From an uncultured Caldilineaceae bacterium (GTDB lineage: Bacteria; Chloroflexota; Anaerolineae; Caldilineales; Caldilineaceae), in NCBI GenBank assembly GCA_951812725.1, contig OX638330.1, positions 4,629,405 through 4,693,404 on the forward strand: a stretch of 64,000 nucleotides of DNA, in the 5' to 3' direction. Under the pieces are notes generated by a model. It did not search any database, was not told the DNA's origin, and was given only the letters and a program-made list of their open reading frames with translations. Each line of letters begins with the position of its first letter. The first letter of the stretch is position 1. The translations under genes and the position numbers were made by a program. Below, one piece after another: positions 9,301-18,264 of this stretch.

Positions 9301-9323
9301 ACGGTCACTGGGGGCAGACGTAG
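6321..9323 (+). CDS. Xanthine dehydrogenase-family molybdenum hydroxylase, fused [2Fe-2S] and molybdopterin subunit
   Basis: A 1000-residue fusion. Residues 1-80 are a plant-type [2Fe-2S] domain (Cys40, 45, 48, 60). Residues 90-160 are the second [2Fe-2S] domain (Cys110, 113 in QCGFCTPG; Cys145, 147 in CRCTGY). From about 190 comes the a/b hammerhead domain and then the molybdopterin-binding domains, with MGGGFGGKE at 434-442, GAFRGFG at 547-553, and KGVGE ending in the likely catalytic Glu950. Such enzymes hydroxylate N-heterocycles or aldehydes using water. These parts are often separate genes (XdhC-like and XdhA-like); here they are one chain, and the FAD subunit is separate at 4457. The start is GTG 6321, ten bases after an AGGAG. 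A cytidine-type cofactor is suggested by the MocA domain in the next gene. Confidence 0.93.
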   Translation: MTQLTLTVNGTEHALDVPPSRYLAEVLRYDLGLTGTKIGCDEAECGCCTVIVDGQSVDSCIYPAFKAQGAQVSTIEGLAQSRSCSQNGSGHALELHPLQSAFIRHGATQCGFCTPGFIMQATTLLDENPDPSDKEIKECLKDTYCRCTGYTAIINSVKAAGEYMRTGTMPDAELPAVIEPLSQIGQPLERPDAVDKVTGAALYTDDYTFDGMLFGATLRSEHPHAHIREIDTAAARALEGVHAVLTHADVPGDPRHGLVENDWPVFAGGRFPARYVGDAIALAVAETAEIAQQALGLIRVEYEALPAVTDPRDALQPDAPQLHPDRPTGNLLKHIKVRQGDVEQGFADADIVVERTYRTPMTEHAFLEPECALAVPAGYSGTRPSTSKEPGASEHDSDKLTVYVGSQIPYSDRRQVAKSLGLADEEVRVIGTLMGGGFGGKEDIAGQIHAALGAQVTGRPVKILYSRQESLIFHPKRHSTIIRIKTGAMRDGKLIAVEAELYGDSGAYASLGEKVMTRATTHATGPYVMPHAKIDCYAMYTNNAPSGAFRGFGVTQSAFAVESNLDILAAELGMDPAELRRKNVMRVGTETATGQELIESVGLLECLDLVEEEIRTSEADGPSSLSSDPWTSFQIGSKRYAWGIAAGYKNTGLGGGAPDKSEAEVEVFTDGTAAIRTSSAEMGQNLVGVLAACTAQELGLPFEKVHVTVMDTDLTPDGGPSTASRQTYVSGNAARLAARAMRQQMQTVLAEKFDTPPDVIAFHEGLAYVDEKRLAQMYGAELPVEGANGTNGSTRKALPQSIRSISFADAVNALLAENRLPKIRYEYWAPQTQPLGTGGDMHFAFSYAVHAALVSVDTDTGEVAVERVISAHDVGRAINPLSLLGQIEGGIVMGIGNALTENYIVENGIPWTERLGQYKMPGIKMTPKMDSHIVEHPTADGPYGAKGVGEISSIPISPAITNAICNAVGVRCLALPVDQDALLLAMRDKEREIDGHWGQT

Positions 9324-9326
9324 GCA

Positions 9327-9357
9327 GTTTTTAGTTTTCAGTTTTTAGTTTTCAGTA
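9327..9357. repeat. AGTTTTCAGTTTTTAGT simple repeat
   Basis: A short A/T-rich relative of the AGTGGTCAGT repeats. The same motif occurs at 20323-20354 and around 46655-46684, each time right after a gene end. Confidence 0.7.
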
Positions 9358-9401
9358 ACGGCGGCGGATGCGACTTGCGACTGAGAACTAAGGTGCTTCC
9401 C

Positions 9402-10856
9402 ATGCAACTCCATCATGCTCTGCGGCTGCCGCCGGATGAACTTTCGGTTGTCACGCTGGTCGGCGCCGGGGGCAAGACGAGCGCGCTTTTTCGGCTGGCG
9501 GATGAGGCGGTTGGCGGCGGCCGCCGCGTCGTCACCACCACGACCACCCACATATTCGCCTCCCAAGCGGAGCAGGCGCAGGCCCGTCTTGAAGTAAGGC
9601 CGGGCAGGTCTGACGCAGTTGACTGGGCTGCGCTGGAGGCAAAGCTAGCGCGGCACGGGCACTGCCTGATCTGGTCGCCGTCCAATGGCCGGACCGCTGA
9701 AGCCGTCGGCAGTCCAACAACCCCCTCTCCGACAAGATCAAAACGCCAGGGCCTTCCTCCGGAAATTGTGGATGCGCTGGCGGCGCGGGCCGGAGATCTC
9801 GGCATCAGCCTGATCGCGATTGAAGGCGACGGCAGCCGCCGCCGCCCGGTGAAGGCGCCCGCCTCGCACGAGCCGGTCATTCCCGATTGCACAACCCACC
9901 TGGTTCCGGTCGCAGGTCTCGATGGGCTGGGGCTTCCTCTGGACGCACCTTACGTGCACCGGCCCGAACAGGTGCGCGCGCTCCTGCAAGAAGAGGACGC
10001 GTCGACGCGGCTGACTCCGGGCATGCTCGGCCGCCTTCTGGTCGAGCCATACGCGCGGGAAGAAGAGGCCGCCCCCCATGTATCGCAGAGACCCCCTGCG
10101 GGCGCGAGACTGATACCGCTTCTGAACAAGGCGGACAGCGCGCCCAGGTTGGCGGCTGCCCGGCTGATCGCGCAGCGGTTGTCACAGCAGAATCAGCCGG
10201 CGCTCATCGGTGCGGTGGGGACGGAGAGCCGGACGGCTGTCCGCGAGCGCTGGGGCGCGACGACGGCAATCGTGCTGGCGGCAGGGGAAAGCCGCAGGAT
10301 GGGGCAGCCGAAACAGCTGCTGCGCTGGCAGGGTGAGCCGCTGGTAACGCGCGCTGCCCGCATTGCGCTCGAGAGCGGCGCGTCGGAAACGGTTGTGGTT
10401 ACCGGCGCGGTCGCTGAGCAGGTGGAGGCTGCGCTGGCCCCGCTGGGCGAGGCGGGGCGCGGACGTCTGCGTGTCGTTTTCAACCCGAATTGGCAGGACG
10501 GGCAGGGGGGGTCGGTGCGCGCCGCGATGGAGGCGCTGCCGGCCGCGTGTGAGGCGGCCCTGTTTCTGCCGGTGGACCAGCCCCGTCTGCCGGCGGCGCT
10601 GCTGCGGCGGTTGTGGCAGACATGGCGGGGCGGCAGCGATCTGGCGGCTGTGGCGGTGGATGGGGCGGTACGCGGCGCGCCGGCGGTCTTTGACCGGCGC
10701 TACTTTGGCCAGTTGAGGCAGGTTCAGGGTGATCGGGGCGGGGGGATGCTGCTGCGGCGGCACGCGGGGGAGGTCAGCGCGATCGAGACGCCGGGCGAGT
10801 GGCTGGCCGATGTGGACACGCCGGAGGATTGGAGGACGGCGGTGGATGGAGGTTAG
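9402..10856 (+). CDS. YqeC-MocA fusion: molybdenum hydroxylase maturation protein with molybdenum cofactor cytidylyltransferase domain
   Basis: A 484-residue two-domain protein. Residues 1-280 match YqeC, a P-loop-like accessory protein of selenium-dependent molybdenum hydroxylases (GAGGKTS at 21-27, TTTTTH at about 45, EGDGSRRRPVKAP at about 155). Residues 288-484 are a nucleotidyltransferase of the MocA/MobA type (LAAGESRRMG at 292-301, followed by the QPKQLL lysine), which transfers CMP to molybdopterin in known members. The two are usually separate proteins. ATG 9402 has AAGGTG seven bases upstream. The gene ends the hydroxylase operon, so it probably matures the enzyme encoded at 6321. 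Whether selenium is involved is unknown; no selD or other selenium gene is in the window. Confidence 0.88.
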   Translation: MQLHHALRLPPDELSVVTLVGAGGKTSALFRLADEAVGGGRRVVTTTTTHIFASQAEQAQARLEVRPGRSDAVDWAALEAKLARHGHCLIWSPSNGRTAEAVGSPTTPSPTRSKRQGLPPEIVDALAARAGDLGISLIAIEGDGSRRRPVKAPASHEPVIPDCTTHLVPVAGLDGLGLPLDAPYVHRPEQVRALLQEEDASTRLTPGMLGRLLVEPYAREEEAAPHVSQRPPAGARLIPLLNKADSAPRLAAARLIAQRLSQQNQPALIGAVGTESRTAVRERWGATTAIVLAAGESRRMGQPKQLLRWQGEPLVTRAARIALESGASETVVVTGAVAEQVEAALAPLGEAGRGRLRVVFNPNWQDGQGGSVRAAMEALPAACEAALFLPVDQPRLPAALLRRLWQTWRGGSDLAAVAVDGAVRGAPAVFDRRYFGQLRQVQGDRGGGMLLRRHAGEVSAIETPGEWLADVDTPEDWRTAVDGG

Positions 10857-11413
10857 GGTGCTGTGCGGTTTGTCTGAAGTGGCACCGGGTGGCTCCGGGT
10901 ATGGCAAACCGCGCAGAACAGCTTAACTGCTTTGGTAACGATAACGCCATATCCGGTGTGCGGGTTTCCCATTTGGATATCTGCGGATCGTCAGCACCTG
11001 GTCAGAGTGTAACCGATGCGAAGCCGCCGGCTTCGATGCGTTGGCACGCCTTCCTCTGCGCGACCACGAGCACGCCCGATCGACGGCGCATCAGTTCATT
11101 CAGTTACGGCAAGAGTATCCTGAAATGTCCCGAGGTGGGACGTTTCGGAGCGTGCAGGCAGCCCTGACGGACAGCAAGATATCGAGCGAAGGCGAGCGCG
11201 CAGCGCCAACGAAACGTCGGTATGATTCGACCTATCTGGTGTCGGCTGATGATCTGTGGGATTGGGAGCGGGGCGAAGAGTCAACCCGGGCCCGGCGGCG
11301 GCTGTCCGGCCTCTGTCGAATTGTTCCAGCCCGGTGGTGTTGAATGGTCTGTGTGGTTTTGTAAGCGGCAGATTCTGTCGAGTGCAGGCCGGGCGGATTG
11401 ACACGATAGGGTC
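10857..11413. other. Intergenic interval without recognisable genes
   Basis: This stretch lies between the convergent ends of the maturation gene and the DUF2339 gene. Open frames exist on both strands, including about 100 codons at 11041-11343, but none shows a recognisable domain, ribosome site or codon pattern. A short stem GCGGTTTG/CAAACCGC is near 10862-10913. Confidence 0.5.
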
Positions 11414-13414
11414 TCACTCCAACAGAAATCCTCGAATTGCTCTGCCGTGGCGCTGGTACAGAAACCCGCCGATGACAAGTAGCACGCCCAGACCGATAAA
11501 AGCGGTCACCCGGTATGCCTGTCCCAGGCTGAAGGCGTCGTAGAGGAAAAGCTTGGCGACTGGCACTGCCAGCAACCCCAATCCGGCCAGTCGCGGCCAG
11601 CGACTGCGGCGCGCTATACCCAGGACAATCAGCACCGCAGCGTACAGGGCCCACAATGCGCTCAGAGACAGGCTGGTCACATTGCCGGCGATTTCCGGAT
11701 CAATGGCGAAGAAGCCCCGGTTCACCGCGTCTATCAACTCGGCACTGAGCGCGAACAGCGTCAGGACGTTGGCCGCAATCAGCAGAAATGTAGCGAGAAT
11801 GCCGTCCCCGGGACGAGTGGAACGGCCTCCCAAGCGCAGCGTGAAGAAGGCCGACAGAAAGATTGCGGCGATCGCGGCGGCAGGCGCCATGAAGCGCCGG
11901 TTCACCACCGGCCAGTAGGAGCGGTCGCCGCCTAAATAGGCCGTCTGCCAGTCGGGCGTGGTGAAGTAGCTTATGAGTTGATGGAAGAAAATCGGCGCGA
12001 AGTAGTTTACGATCAGTTGGAAGGCAACCAGGGCGAAAATGACGAGAGCGGCCCAGCGCAGTTGTGGCATTCCCAGTAAGAAGGACAGCCAGACCAGGAC
12101 CACCATCTGCGCCGCCCAGGCTATCGTAACCCAGGGGCCGTCAAGTTGCACGGGAACGGCTATGGTCAGAAAGACCAGGGCCATTCCCAGGTTAAAGAGG
12201 CTGAGCCGCACTTGTTCCGGGTACCGGGCCAGAATCCCGTAACCTGATATACCGTAGAACAGGGCCAGCAGCAGGGTGAACCCGCCCATCCAGGCCCGGT
12301 ACTCGTCAGACAGAATGGCGTAGCTGATTCCGAAGTAGGCCATCCCGTTCAACACGATCAGGCACTGGTCGAGGAAATTCGGAGTGCGGCGCCGGAGCAG
12401 GTGGAACAGTGTCGTCGCGCCCACGAAAATGAGGAAAATGAGAGTTATGCCCACCTGGGCCAGCACCAGGTCGGGGTTCAGCTCTTCATACCAGAACGCG
12501 AAGAGCGCCAGGGAACCAAACAGAGCCAGCAGGGTGAACCAGCGCCAGTTACGGGCGACGGCGAGGGCCAGGACGCCCAGATCCAGCATCAGCACGTAGG
12601 CGAGGACCTCCCACTGACCCGGCAGCCTGTCGGCCAGGAACAGTGGCGTGGCGAACCCGCCCAGAATCCCAAGGACGGCAACGGCCCGCGCATCATGGCG
12701 CAGCGCCAGAGCGGCGGCGGCCAGGGTCACAAGGCTGGAAAGCAACAGGGCGGTCGTTGCCGGGACCAGGAAATAGAGAACGTGGGCGGCGTATATAGAC
12801 AGGTACAATATGGATATGCCGCCTCCTGTGATCGCCTGGGCCCACGCCGGATACCTGCGAGCCCAGAGTTCGCCGCCGGCGAGCAGGGCCGCGCCAACTG
12901 CGACTCCCATAACGACCCGGCCGGTCTCCCCTATCCAGTCATTGTCGAAGGCGAGCTTGAGAAAAAAGCCAATCCCGATGATCAGCGCCAGGGTGCCGAC
13001 GCGGGCCAGCCAGTTGCCCCCTATCAGCCATTCCCAGTCGCGGGAGGATGGGGCACTCTCCTCGTCACTTGGTGGTGTTGCGGGCGGAGGTTCCTGCTGG
13101 GCAGCAGGCGCCTGGGCAGTTTCCACAGGTGCTCTGTCGGGAGCAGCAACATGGCCCGGCGCTTCCAATGGCGGCGTTGCCAGGGCAGGGTCTGGGCTGG
13201 CAGTTTCGAGTGCGTCGATGCGCTGCGCCTGCTGGATAATCTGCGCTTGCAACCGGCCGACCTGCGCCTGCAGCCCAGCGACGACGGTCTGCATATCGTC
13301 GGATTCAGGCGATTCGGAATCAGGCCAACCGCCAGCGTTTCCCAAGTCGGCACCGCAGTGAGCGCAGAACTTTTGGCCTGGCGTAATTTCGCGCCTACAG
13401 TTGTAACAACTCAT
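11414..13414 (-). CDS. DUF2339 multi-pass membrane protein with N-terminal zinc ribbon
   Basis: A 666-residue integral membrane protein. The N terminus is a zinc ribbon (Cys3, 6, 17, 20), then a short coiled coil (about 40-75), then a Pro/Ala-rich linker to about 130. The membrane part begins GGNWLARVGTLALIIGIGFFLKLAF, the hallmark of DUF2339, followed by about 20 hydrophobic segments to the C terminus. The family has no established function; envelope or transport roles have been guessed for it. ATG 13414 sits behind GGGAGG, about six bases away; an in-frame TTG two codons upstream overlaps that site and is less likely. The gene appears to be alone, 595 bases after the end of the ankyrin gene transcribed in the same direction. 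Confidence 0.88.
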   Translation of the reverse strand: MSCYNCRREITPGQKFCAHCGADLGNAGGWPDSESPESDDMQTVVAGLQAQVGRLQAQIIQQAQRIDALETASPDPALATPPLEAPGHVAAPDRAPVETAQAPAAQQEPPPATPPSDEESAPSSRDWEWLIGGNWLARVGTLALIIGIGFFLKLAFDNDWIGETGRVVMGVAVGAALLAGGELWARRYPAWAQAITGGGISILYLSIYAAHVLYFLVPATTALLLSSLVTLAAAALALRHDARAVAVLGILGGFATPLFLADRLPGQWEVLAYVLMLDLGVLALAVARNWRWFTLLALFGSLALFAFWYEELNPDLVLAQVGITLIFLIFVGATTLFHLLRRRTPNFLDQCLIVLNGMAYFGISYAILSDEYRAWMGGFTLLLALFYGISGYGILARYPEQVRLSLFNLGMALVFLTIAVPVQLDGPWVTIAWAAQMVVLVWLSFLLGMPQLRWAALVIFALVAFQLIVNYFAPIFFHQLISYFTTPDWQTAYLGGDRSYWPVVNRRFMAPAAAIAAIFLSAFFTLRLGGRSTRPGDGILATFLLIAANVLTLFALSAELIDAVNRGFFAIDPEIAGNVTSLSLSALWALYAAVLIVLGIARRSRWPRLAGLGLLAVPVAKLFLYDAFSLGQAYRVTAFIGLGVLLVIGGFLYQRHGRAIRGFLLE

Positions 13415-14009
13415 CTCCAACCTCCCGAAGAGCCGGTCTGGGCCTGACTATCAAGCATAAGTTAAGGTGTGCAATAATGCAGTTCGCCAGGTACGCGGAG
13501 AGCCAGCTCAAAGGCCAAGAGACGGCGACGAGACACGTCATCCTTCAAGTTTCGCGTCGCGTAGGAAGCGGTGCTGTCCTTTGCGAACGGCGGAGGCGAA
13601 GCATTAAAGGTGAGAGTATCTTCCTCAGGCAGCAAGACTCGGTCCATCAGTTGCAGGCAGGTGAGAGCGTTCTATCAGCCTTCTACAATTCTGAAGGATC
13701 GGAGCATAGTCTAAACAATTGTAAATCGGCTGAAGAGCGCTTTGTGCTCTGACCAGAGTTTACAGTGTCTGTCCGGGACGCCTTTCGTTTTGCACGTTGC
13801 GTATGCCACAGATCGAGAACAACCAATGCACAACACTTCACCTGTACGACTGCAGTGGGTACCAGTGAGCCGCCATCTGGTCAAGCGCGGCCGGTTCGAC
13901 AATCGGCCAAGCGTCTGCCCTTTTATGCGAAAGGAGACTGAAATAGCGCTGTTCAACGGGGCAGGGCGCCTCCTTCGTGTACATCGCAGATCATCCATCC
14001 CCGCCAATG
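13415..14009. other. Intergenic interval without recognisable genes
   Basis: 595 bases upstream of the DUF2339 gene. I see no domain, tRNA, strong hairpin or consensus promoter. Open frames of 60-104 codons on either strand look like chance. Confidence 0.5.
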
Positions 14010-17000
14010 TCAATTTTCAGACGTATCTGTGCTTTCATCAAGGCCCAACAGAATGAGCATAACTTCTGTTGCGCCCTCTTCAGCCGCAAGACTCAGGGGC
14101 GTACGACTCATAAAGCCCTCTGCTTCGACATCCGCGCCGGCAGCGACCAGGATCTTCACGATCTCTGCGTCGCCTTTCTCCACGGCTTCGTGAAGGGGTG
14201 TATTGCCGCCGAAGCCTTCGGCTGCGTTGACATCCGCTCCCGCTTCAACCAGAACCCGCACCATCTCCACATCGTCATTCTCTATTGCGGTAAAGAGCGC
14301 CTCACTTCCCATGGGTGGCACCGATGCAGCTTCCTTGTCCTCGCCGTCCGCTGACGTGCCAGCCTCCGGGCCCGGCCCCAGCAGAATGAGCATAATTTCT
14401 GTTGCGCCCTCTTCAGCCGCAAGACTCAGGGGCGTACGACTCATAAAGCCCTCTGCTTCGACATCCGCGCCGGCAGCGACCAGGATTTTCACGATCTCTG
14501 CGTCGCCTTTCTCCACGGCTTCGTGGAGGGGCGTATTGCCGCCGAAGCCTTCGGCTGCGTTGACATCCGCTCCCGCTTCAACCAGAACCCGCACCATCTC
14601 CACATCGTCATTCTCTATTGCGGTAAAGAGCGCTTCACTACCCATGGATGGCACCGATGCAGCTTCCTTGTCCTCGCCGTCCGCTGACGTGTCAGCCTCC
14701 GGGCCCGGCCCCAGCAGAATCTGCATTATCTCTGTTGCGCCCTCTTCAGCCGCAAGACTCAGGGGCGTACGCCTCATAAAGCCCTCTGCTTCGACATCCG
14801 CGCCGGCAGCGACCAGGATTTTCACGATCTCTGCGTCGCCCTGCTCCACGGCTTCGTGAAGGGGGGTATTGCCGCCGAAGCCTTCGGCTGCGTTGACATC
14901 CGCTCCCGCTTCAACCAGAAGCCGCACCAGCGCCACATTGCCATTCTCAATTGCGGTAAAGAGCGCCCCGCTTCCAATGGATGGCGCCGATGCAGCTTCC
15001 TTGTCCTCGCCGTCCGCTGACGTGCCAGCCTCCGGGCCCGGCCCCAGCAGAATCTGCATTATCTCTGTTGCGCCCTCTTCAGCCGCAAGACTCAGGGGCG
15101 TACGACTCATAAAGCCCTCTGCTTCGACATCCGCGCCGGCAGCGACCAGGATCTTCACGATCTCTGCGTCGCCTTTCTCCACGGCTTCGTGGAGGGGCGT
15201 ATTGCCGCCGAAGCCTTCGGCTGCGTTGACATCCGCTCCCGCTTCAACCAGAAGCCGCACCATCTCCACATCGTCATTCTCTATTGCGGTAAAGAGCGCC
15301 CCGCTTCCAATGGATGGCGTCGATGCAGCTTCCTTGTCCTCGGCGTCCGCTGACTTGCCGGCGTCCAGGCCCGGCCTCAGCAGAATCCGCATAATCTCTG
15401 TTGCGCCCTCTTCAGCCGCAAGACTCAGGGGCGTTTGACCCATAAAGCCTTCCGCGTTGACGTCCGCGCCGGCAGCGACCAGGACCTTCACGATCTCTCC
15501 ATTCCCCTGCGCCACGGCTTCGTGGAGGGGCGTATTGCCGCCGAAGCTTTCAGCTGCGCTGACATCCACACCCGCTTCAACCAGAAGCCGAACTATCTCG
15601 GGGTCGCTCCAATTTATCGCGTCGAAAAGAGGGACATCCCCCCAAATGCGGAGGGCATTGTCATCTTCGTACCCGCTGGAGGCGATGAGAGTCTGAACGA
15701 GCTGTTTGGTAAGGAACACCCGTAAGGTCTCAGAGGTCAGGTACTCTACCGCGGCTTGCAGGGGCGTCTCCCCGAGGACAGCTGGATCAACTTCCGAGCC
15801 GGCGGAAGCAAGAATGCCCGCTAAATCCGCCACAAGACTCTGCGAGAAGATCCTGATAGGGTCTTCAACCGCAACGCCTGCGCTCGCGGCGACGAAGATT
15901 TGCGCCAGCCCCGCCGGATAGTTGTGGGCAAATGCTGTGATCGCATCTCCTGTTGTGTCGTCGAAGAATCCGATGCTGCGAAGCTCTGCGATGCCAGCCT
16001 CTATGTCAGCGTCGCCGAACATGCCGGCCAGAAGGAACTCGGTGACCTCATCTTCAGAACCGGTATCGACACCTTCGGCGGCCAGAGCCGGCACGATGTA
16101 CTTGACGGTGGTCTGCACAAGCATTTCAATAGCGGTGTTCAGGGATGTGTCGCCCAAAGCCTGCGCCTCGATTTCCGAACCTTCCTCGCGGAAAGCCTCT
16201 GCCAGCGACGAGACAAATTCCTGCGACATCTCGGTGATCGCGGCGTCAAGTTCTCCGGATTCTTCGAGCATAACGTACATTAGCAGAAAGCCAAGCAATG
16301 TGTCGGTCTCTTCATCCGCCTCCATGGCCCCTTCTGCTTGCAGACAAGGCGAACCCTCGCCTTTGGCACCGGCGTCAACGAGTATCTGCATAACATCCGC
16401 AGCTTCGTTTCTCAGTGCAATGTCGAGAGGTGATTCACCGAAGCCATCCAGCAGGTTCACATCGGCGCCAGCGGCAACAAGAATCTGAACTAACTCGTTG
16501 GCCCCTTTCTCCGCCGCAATGTTCAGAGGTGTCGTATATTCGGCGTCACATGCGTTCAGTTCCACATCGGTCGAAGCGAGACAGGAGACCCAATCCGCTC
16601 TGCCCAGCCGCACTGCGTCGTGCAATTCCAGAAGCTCTCCGCAACTGGCCGGCTCAGCGGCAAGTTCATCGATGATCCAGCTGCTGTCGCCGACCTTGCT
16701 GGCAGACAGGACTGCGGACGAATCGATCTGCGTGGCGTGACAAACCAACAGGAGCGCGGGTTCAAAAAAGGCGAGGCATGCTGATGTGCTTCCAACAACG
16801 ACACGAGTGGCACTCTCGCTAACCTCGCATGCCTCCCCTTGGCTCAGCGCCATTCCCTTCTGGCAGGCCTGCAGGCCAGGAACAGACTCGGATGTCGTCT
16901 CGGACTTGGCGTCCCCTTCTTGCGCGGCAGCCGTGTTTACGGGCCCAAAAGGCAGGATTGTCGCCGTACAACTAAGAGATACGGCCAGCAAGAATACCAC

Positions 17001-17042
17001 GGCCATCTTCGACTTCCGCAAGTACATTTCGATGTTCATCAT
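14010..17042 (-). CDS. Secreted ankyrin-repeat protein with nearly identical 111-residue tandem units
   Basis: A 1010-residue protein. The N terminus is a signal peptide (MYLRKSKMAVVFLLAVSLS, cleavage probably after AAAQ near residue 41). Residues 130-230 hold ankyrin repeats (LNIAAEKGANELVQILVAAGADVN). Residues 240-470 form a diverged helical region with degenerate repeats. From about 475 to the end there are five copies of the FGGNTPLHEAV motif in 111-residue units, each with about three ankyrins and an acidic linker containing SADGEDKEAAS. Ankyrins are protein-binding scaffolds; a secreted one could act on the cell surface or on another organism, but the target is unknown. The first ATG has GGAG about seven bases upstream. 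No clear partner gene is adjacent; an IS relic lies upstream. Confidence 0.9.
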   Translation of the reverse strand: MMNIEMYLRKSKMAVVFLLAVSLSCTATILPFGPVNTAAAQEGDAKSETTSESVPGLQACQKGMALSQGEACEVSESATRVVVGSTSACLAFFEPALLLVCHATQIDSSAVLSASKVGDSSWIIDELAAEPASCGELLELHDAVRLGRADWVSCLASTDVELNACDAEYTTPLNIAAEKGANELVQILVAAGADVNLLDGFGESPLDIALRNEAADVMQILVDAGAKGEGSPCLQAEGAMEADEETDTLLGFLLMYVMLEESGELDAAITEMSQEFVSSLAEAFREEGSEIEAQALGDTSLNTAIEMLVQTTVKYIVPALAAEGVDTGSEDEVTEFLLAGMFGDADIEAGIAELRSIGFFDDTTGDAITAFAHNYPAGLAQIFVAASAGVAVEDPIRIFSQSLVADLAGILASAGSEVDPAVLGETPLQAAVEYLTSETLRVFLTKQLVQTLIASSGYEDDNALRIWGDVPLFDAINWSDPEIVRLLVEAGVDVSAAESFGGNTPLHEAVAQGNGEIVKVLVAAGADVNAEGFMGQTPLSLAAEEGATEIMRILLRPGLDAGKSADAEDKEAASTPSIGSGALFTAIENDDVEMVRLLVEAGADVNAAEGFGGNTPLHEAVEKGDAEIVKILVAAGADVEAEGFMSRTPLSLAAEEGATEIMQILLGPGPEAGTSADGEDKEAASAPSIGSGALFTAIENGNVALVRLLVEAGADVNAAEGFGGNTPLHEAVEQGDAEIVKILVAAGADVEAEGFMRRTPLSLAAEEGATEIMQILLGPGPEADTSADGEDKEAASVPSMGSEALFTAIENDDVEMVRVLVEAGADVNAAEGFGGNTPLHEAVEKGDAEIVKILVAAGADVEAEGFMSRTPLSLAAEEGATEIMLILLGPGPEAGTSADGEDKEAASVPPMGSEALFTAIENDDVEMVRVLVEAGADVNAAEGFGGNTPLHEAVEKGDAEIVKILVAAGADVEAEGFMSRTPLSLAAEEGATEVMLILLGLDESTDTSEN
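14037..15640. repeat. 333-bp tandem repeat array inside the ankyrin gene
   Basis: The landmark ATGGRTGGC recurs at 14311, 14644, 14977 and 15310, exactly 333 bases apart. The three or so central units differ at only a handful of positions. A more diverged unit lies at the upstream (higher-coordinate) end, and a partial one at the 3' end of the gene. The period is a whole number of codons, so gain or loss of a unit keeps the frame. Confidence 0.95.
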
Positions 17043-17352
17043 TCGTATCTCCGTAAAGTTTCAGATTGATGGGAGCGTCCGACTGAATGCTAGTCGGTAT
17101 CGCTTGCGGTTATGGTTTGTCGGTTTCGGTCTGACGCTGATGGAGATGGCGGGCATGTGGGCTATCCAGGCGCGAGATGGGGAACATTGCACGGGACGTG
17201 ACCATCCAAGACCAGAAGATCTTCTGCTATGTGTCGCTGACTTTCGGGATCCGCACTCTGCACAGATGGCTTGGCCCCGATGTTTGTACCACCCGTTATG
17301 TCAGGTCTTGTTGACGTTTAATTATTTTTGTCACATTGGCGGCAATAGGAGG

Positions 17353-17785
17353 ATGTCTACAAAGAGAATTGCCGACCATCAGTGGCAGAAACTTTACGCA
17401 TTTCTGCAAGGACACCCTCGTGCCTACGCAGGGCAAGAGGAAAAGTGTCGCCGTTTTGTTGAGGCAGTTCACTGGATACTGCGCACCGACGCCCAGTGGC
17501 GTGAACTGCCAGACAGTTATGGCAAGTGGAACAGTGTATTCAAGCGCTACGCACGCTGGGAAGAGAACGGTATCTGGGCCGACATGTTCAAACAGTTCGC
17601 CCAGGACCCAGACATGGCAGCGGTCATGCCCGACAGCACAGCTGTACGCGCCCATATGTGCGCAGCGGGCGGGTCAGAAAAGGGGGAGGTCAGCAAGAAC
17701 AGTGCCCAGGTCGGAGCCGGGGCGGATTCAGCAGCAAGATCCATCTGGATGCACCTTACCTCTTCCCACTTCGTGGTCTAGCCAC
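17353..17785 (+). pseudogene. IS5-family transposase, N-terminal remnant
   Basis: The frame from ATG 17353 reads MSTKRIADHQW...EAVHWILRTDAQWRELP...WNSVFKRYARWEENGIW, the N-terminal part of IS5-group (IS427-like) transposases. After AAGGSEKG near 17690 the reading moves to another frame (GRSRGGFSSKIH), at an AAAAGGGGG run. Such elements often use a frameshift here. The catalytic DDE part is then lost: after KIHLDA the frame diverges and stops. An AGGAGG lies directly against the ATG. Confidence 0.8.
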
Positions 17786-18264
17786 TAGAGCCGGCCGTAT
17801 ACGACTTTCTGATGGTTGATCCGCCGGGTGTGGGCGTTCAAAGGAAGAAAGCCCAACTGAATTGCGGCTCCTGAATTGACGATCCATCGGCCATTTTCCT
17901 CTAGAAAGTTATTGCGTGTGGCGCTGCTCTAATACTTATAGAGGAGAACAACGGCCGGCTTGATATTCCGCGCTCCGAAAAAATACTGTTTTCTCTAACT
18001 ATAACTGACTGATGTAAGATATATATGAGAATCTGTCTAAGTTTTGTGTAAATTTTCGTGAGTTTTGGCAGGAATTGGCAAAAGGATTCAGTAGGAGTCA
18101 GAACTTGGCGACGAGTCCAGACTCAAAGCGGTGGTGCGGGGAAGAACTGGTCTATCGAACTTCATGAGAGGCGGACAGATGAAGCCAGCAGAGGAACCCG
18201 CGTGCGAAAACGCTATGCCGCGGAAACGACTGTGTTGGGCAAACGGGAAGACGGGAAGACGAAG

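Noticed and set aside
10799..11343. Plus-strand open frames of about 100-120 codons after the YqeC-MocA gene
   Set aside because: No ribosome site, domain or conserved pattern; they overlap the end of the maturation gene or its spacer.
14037..15640. Regular repeats considered as a CRISPR array
   Set aside because: The period is 333 bp, units are nearly identical throughout, and they encode ankyrin repeats in frame. There are no short repeats with unique spacers and no cas genes.
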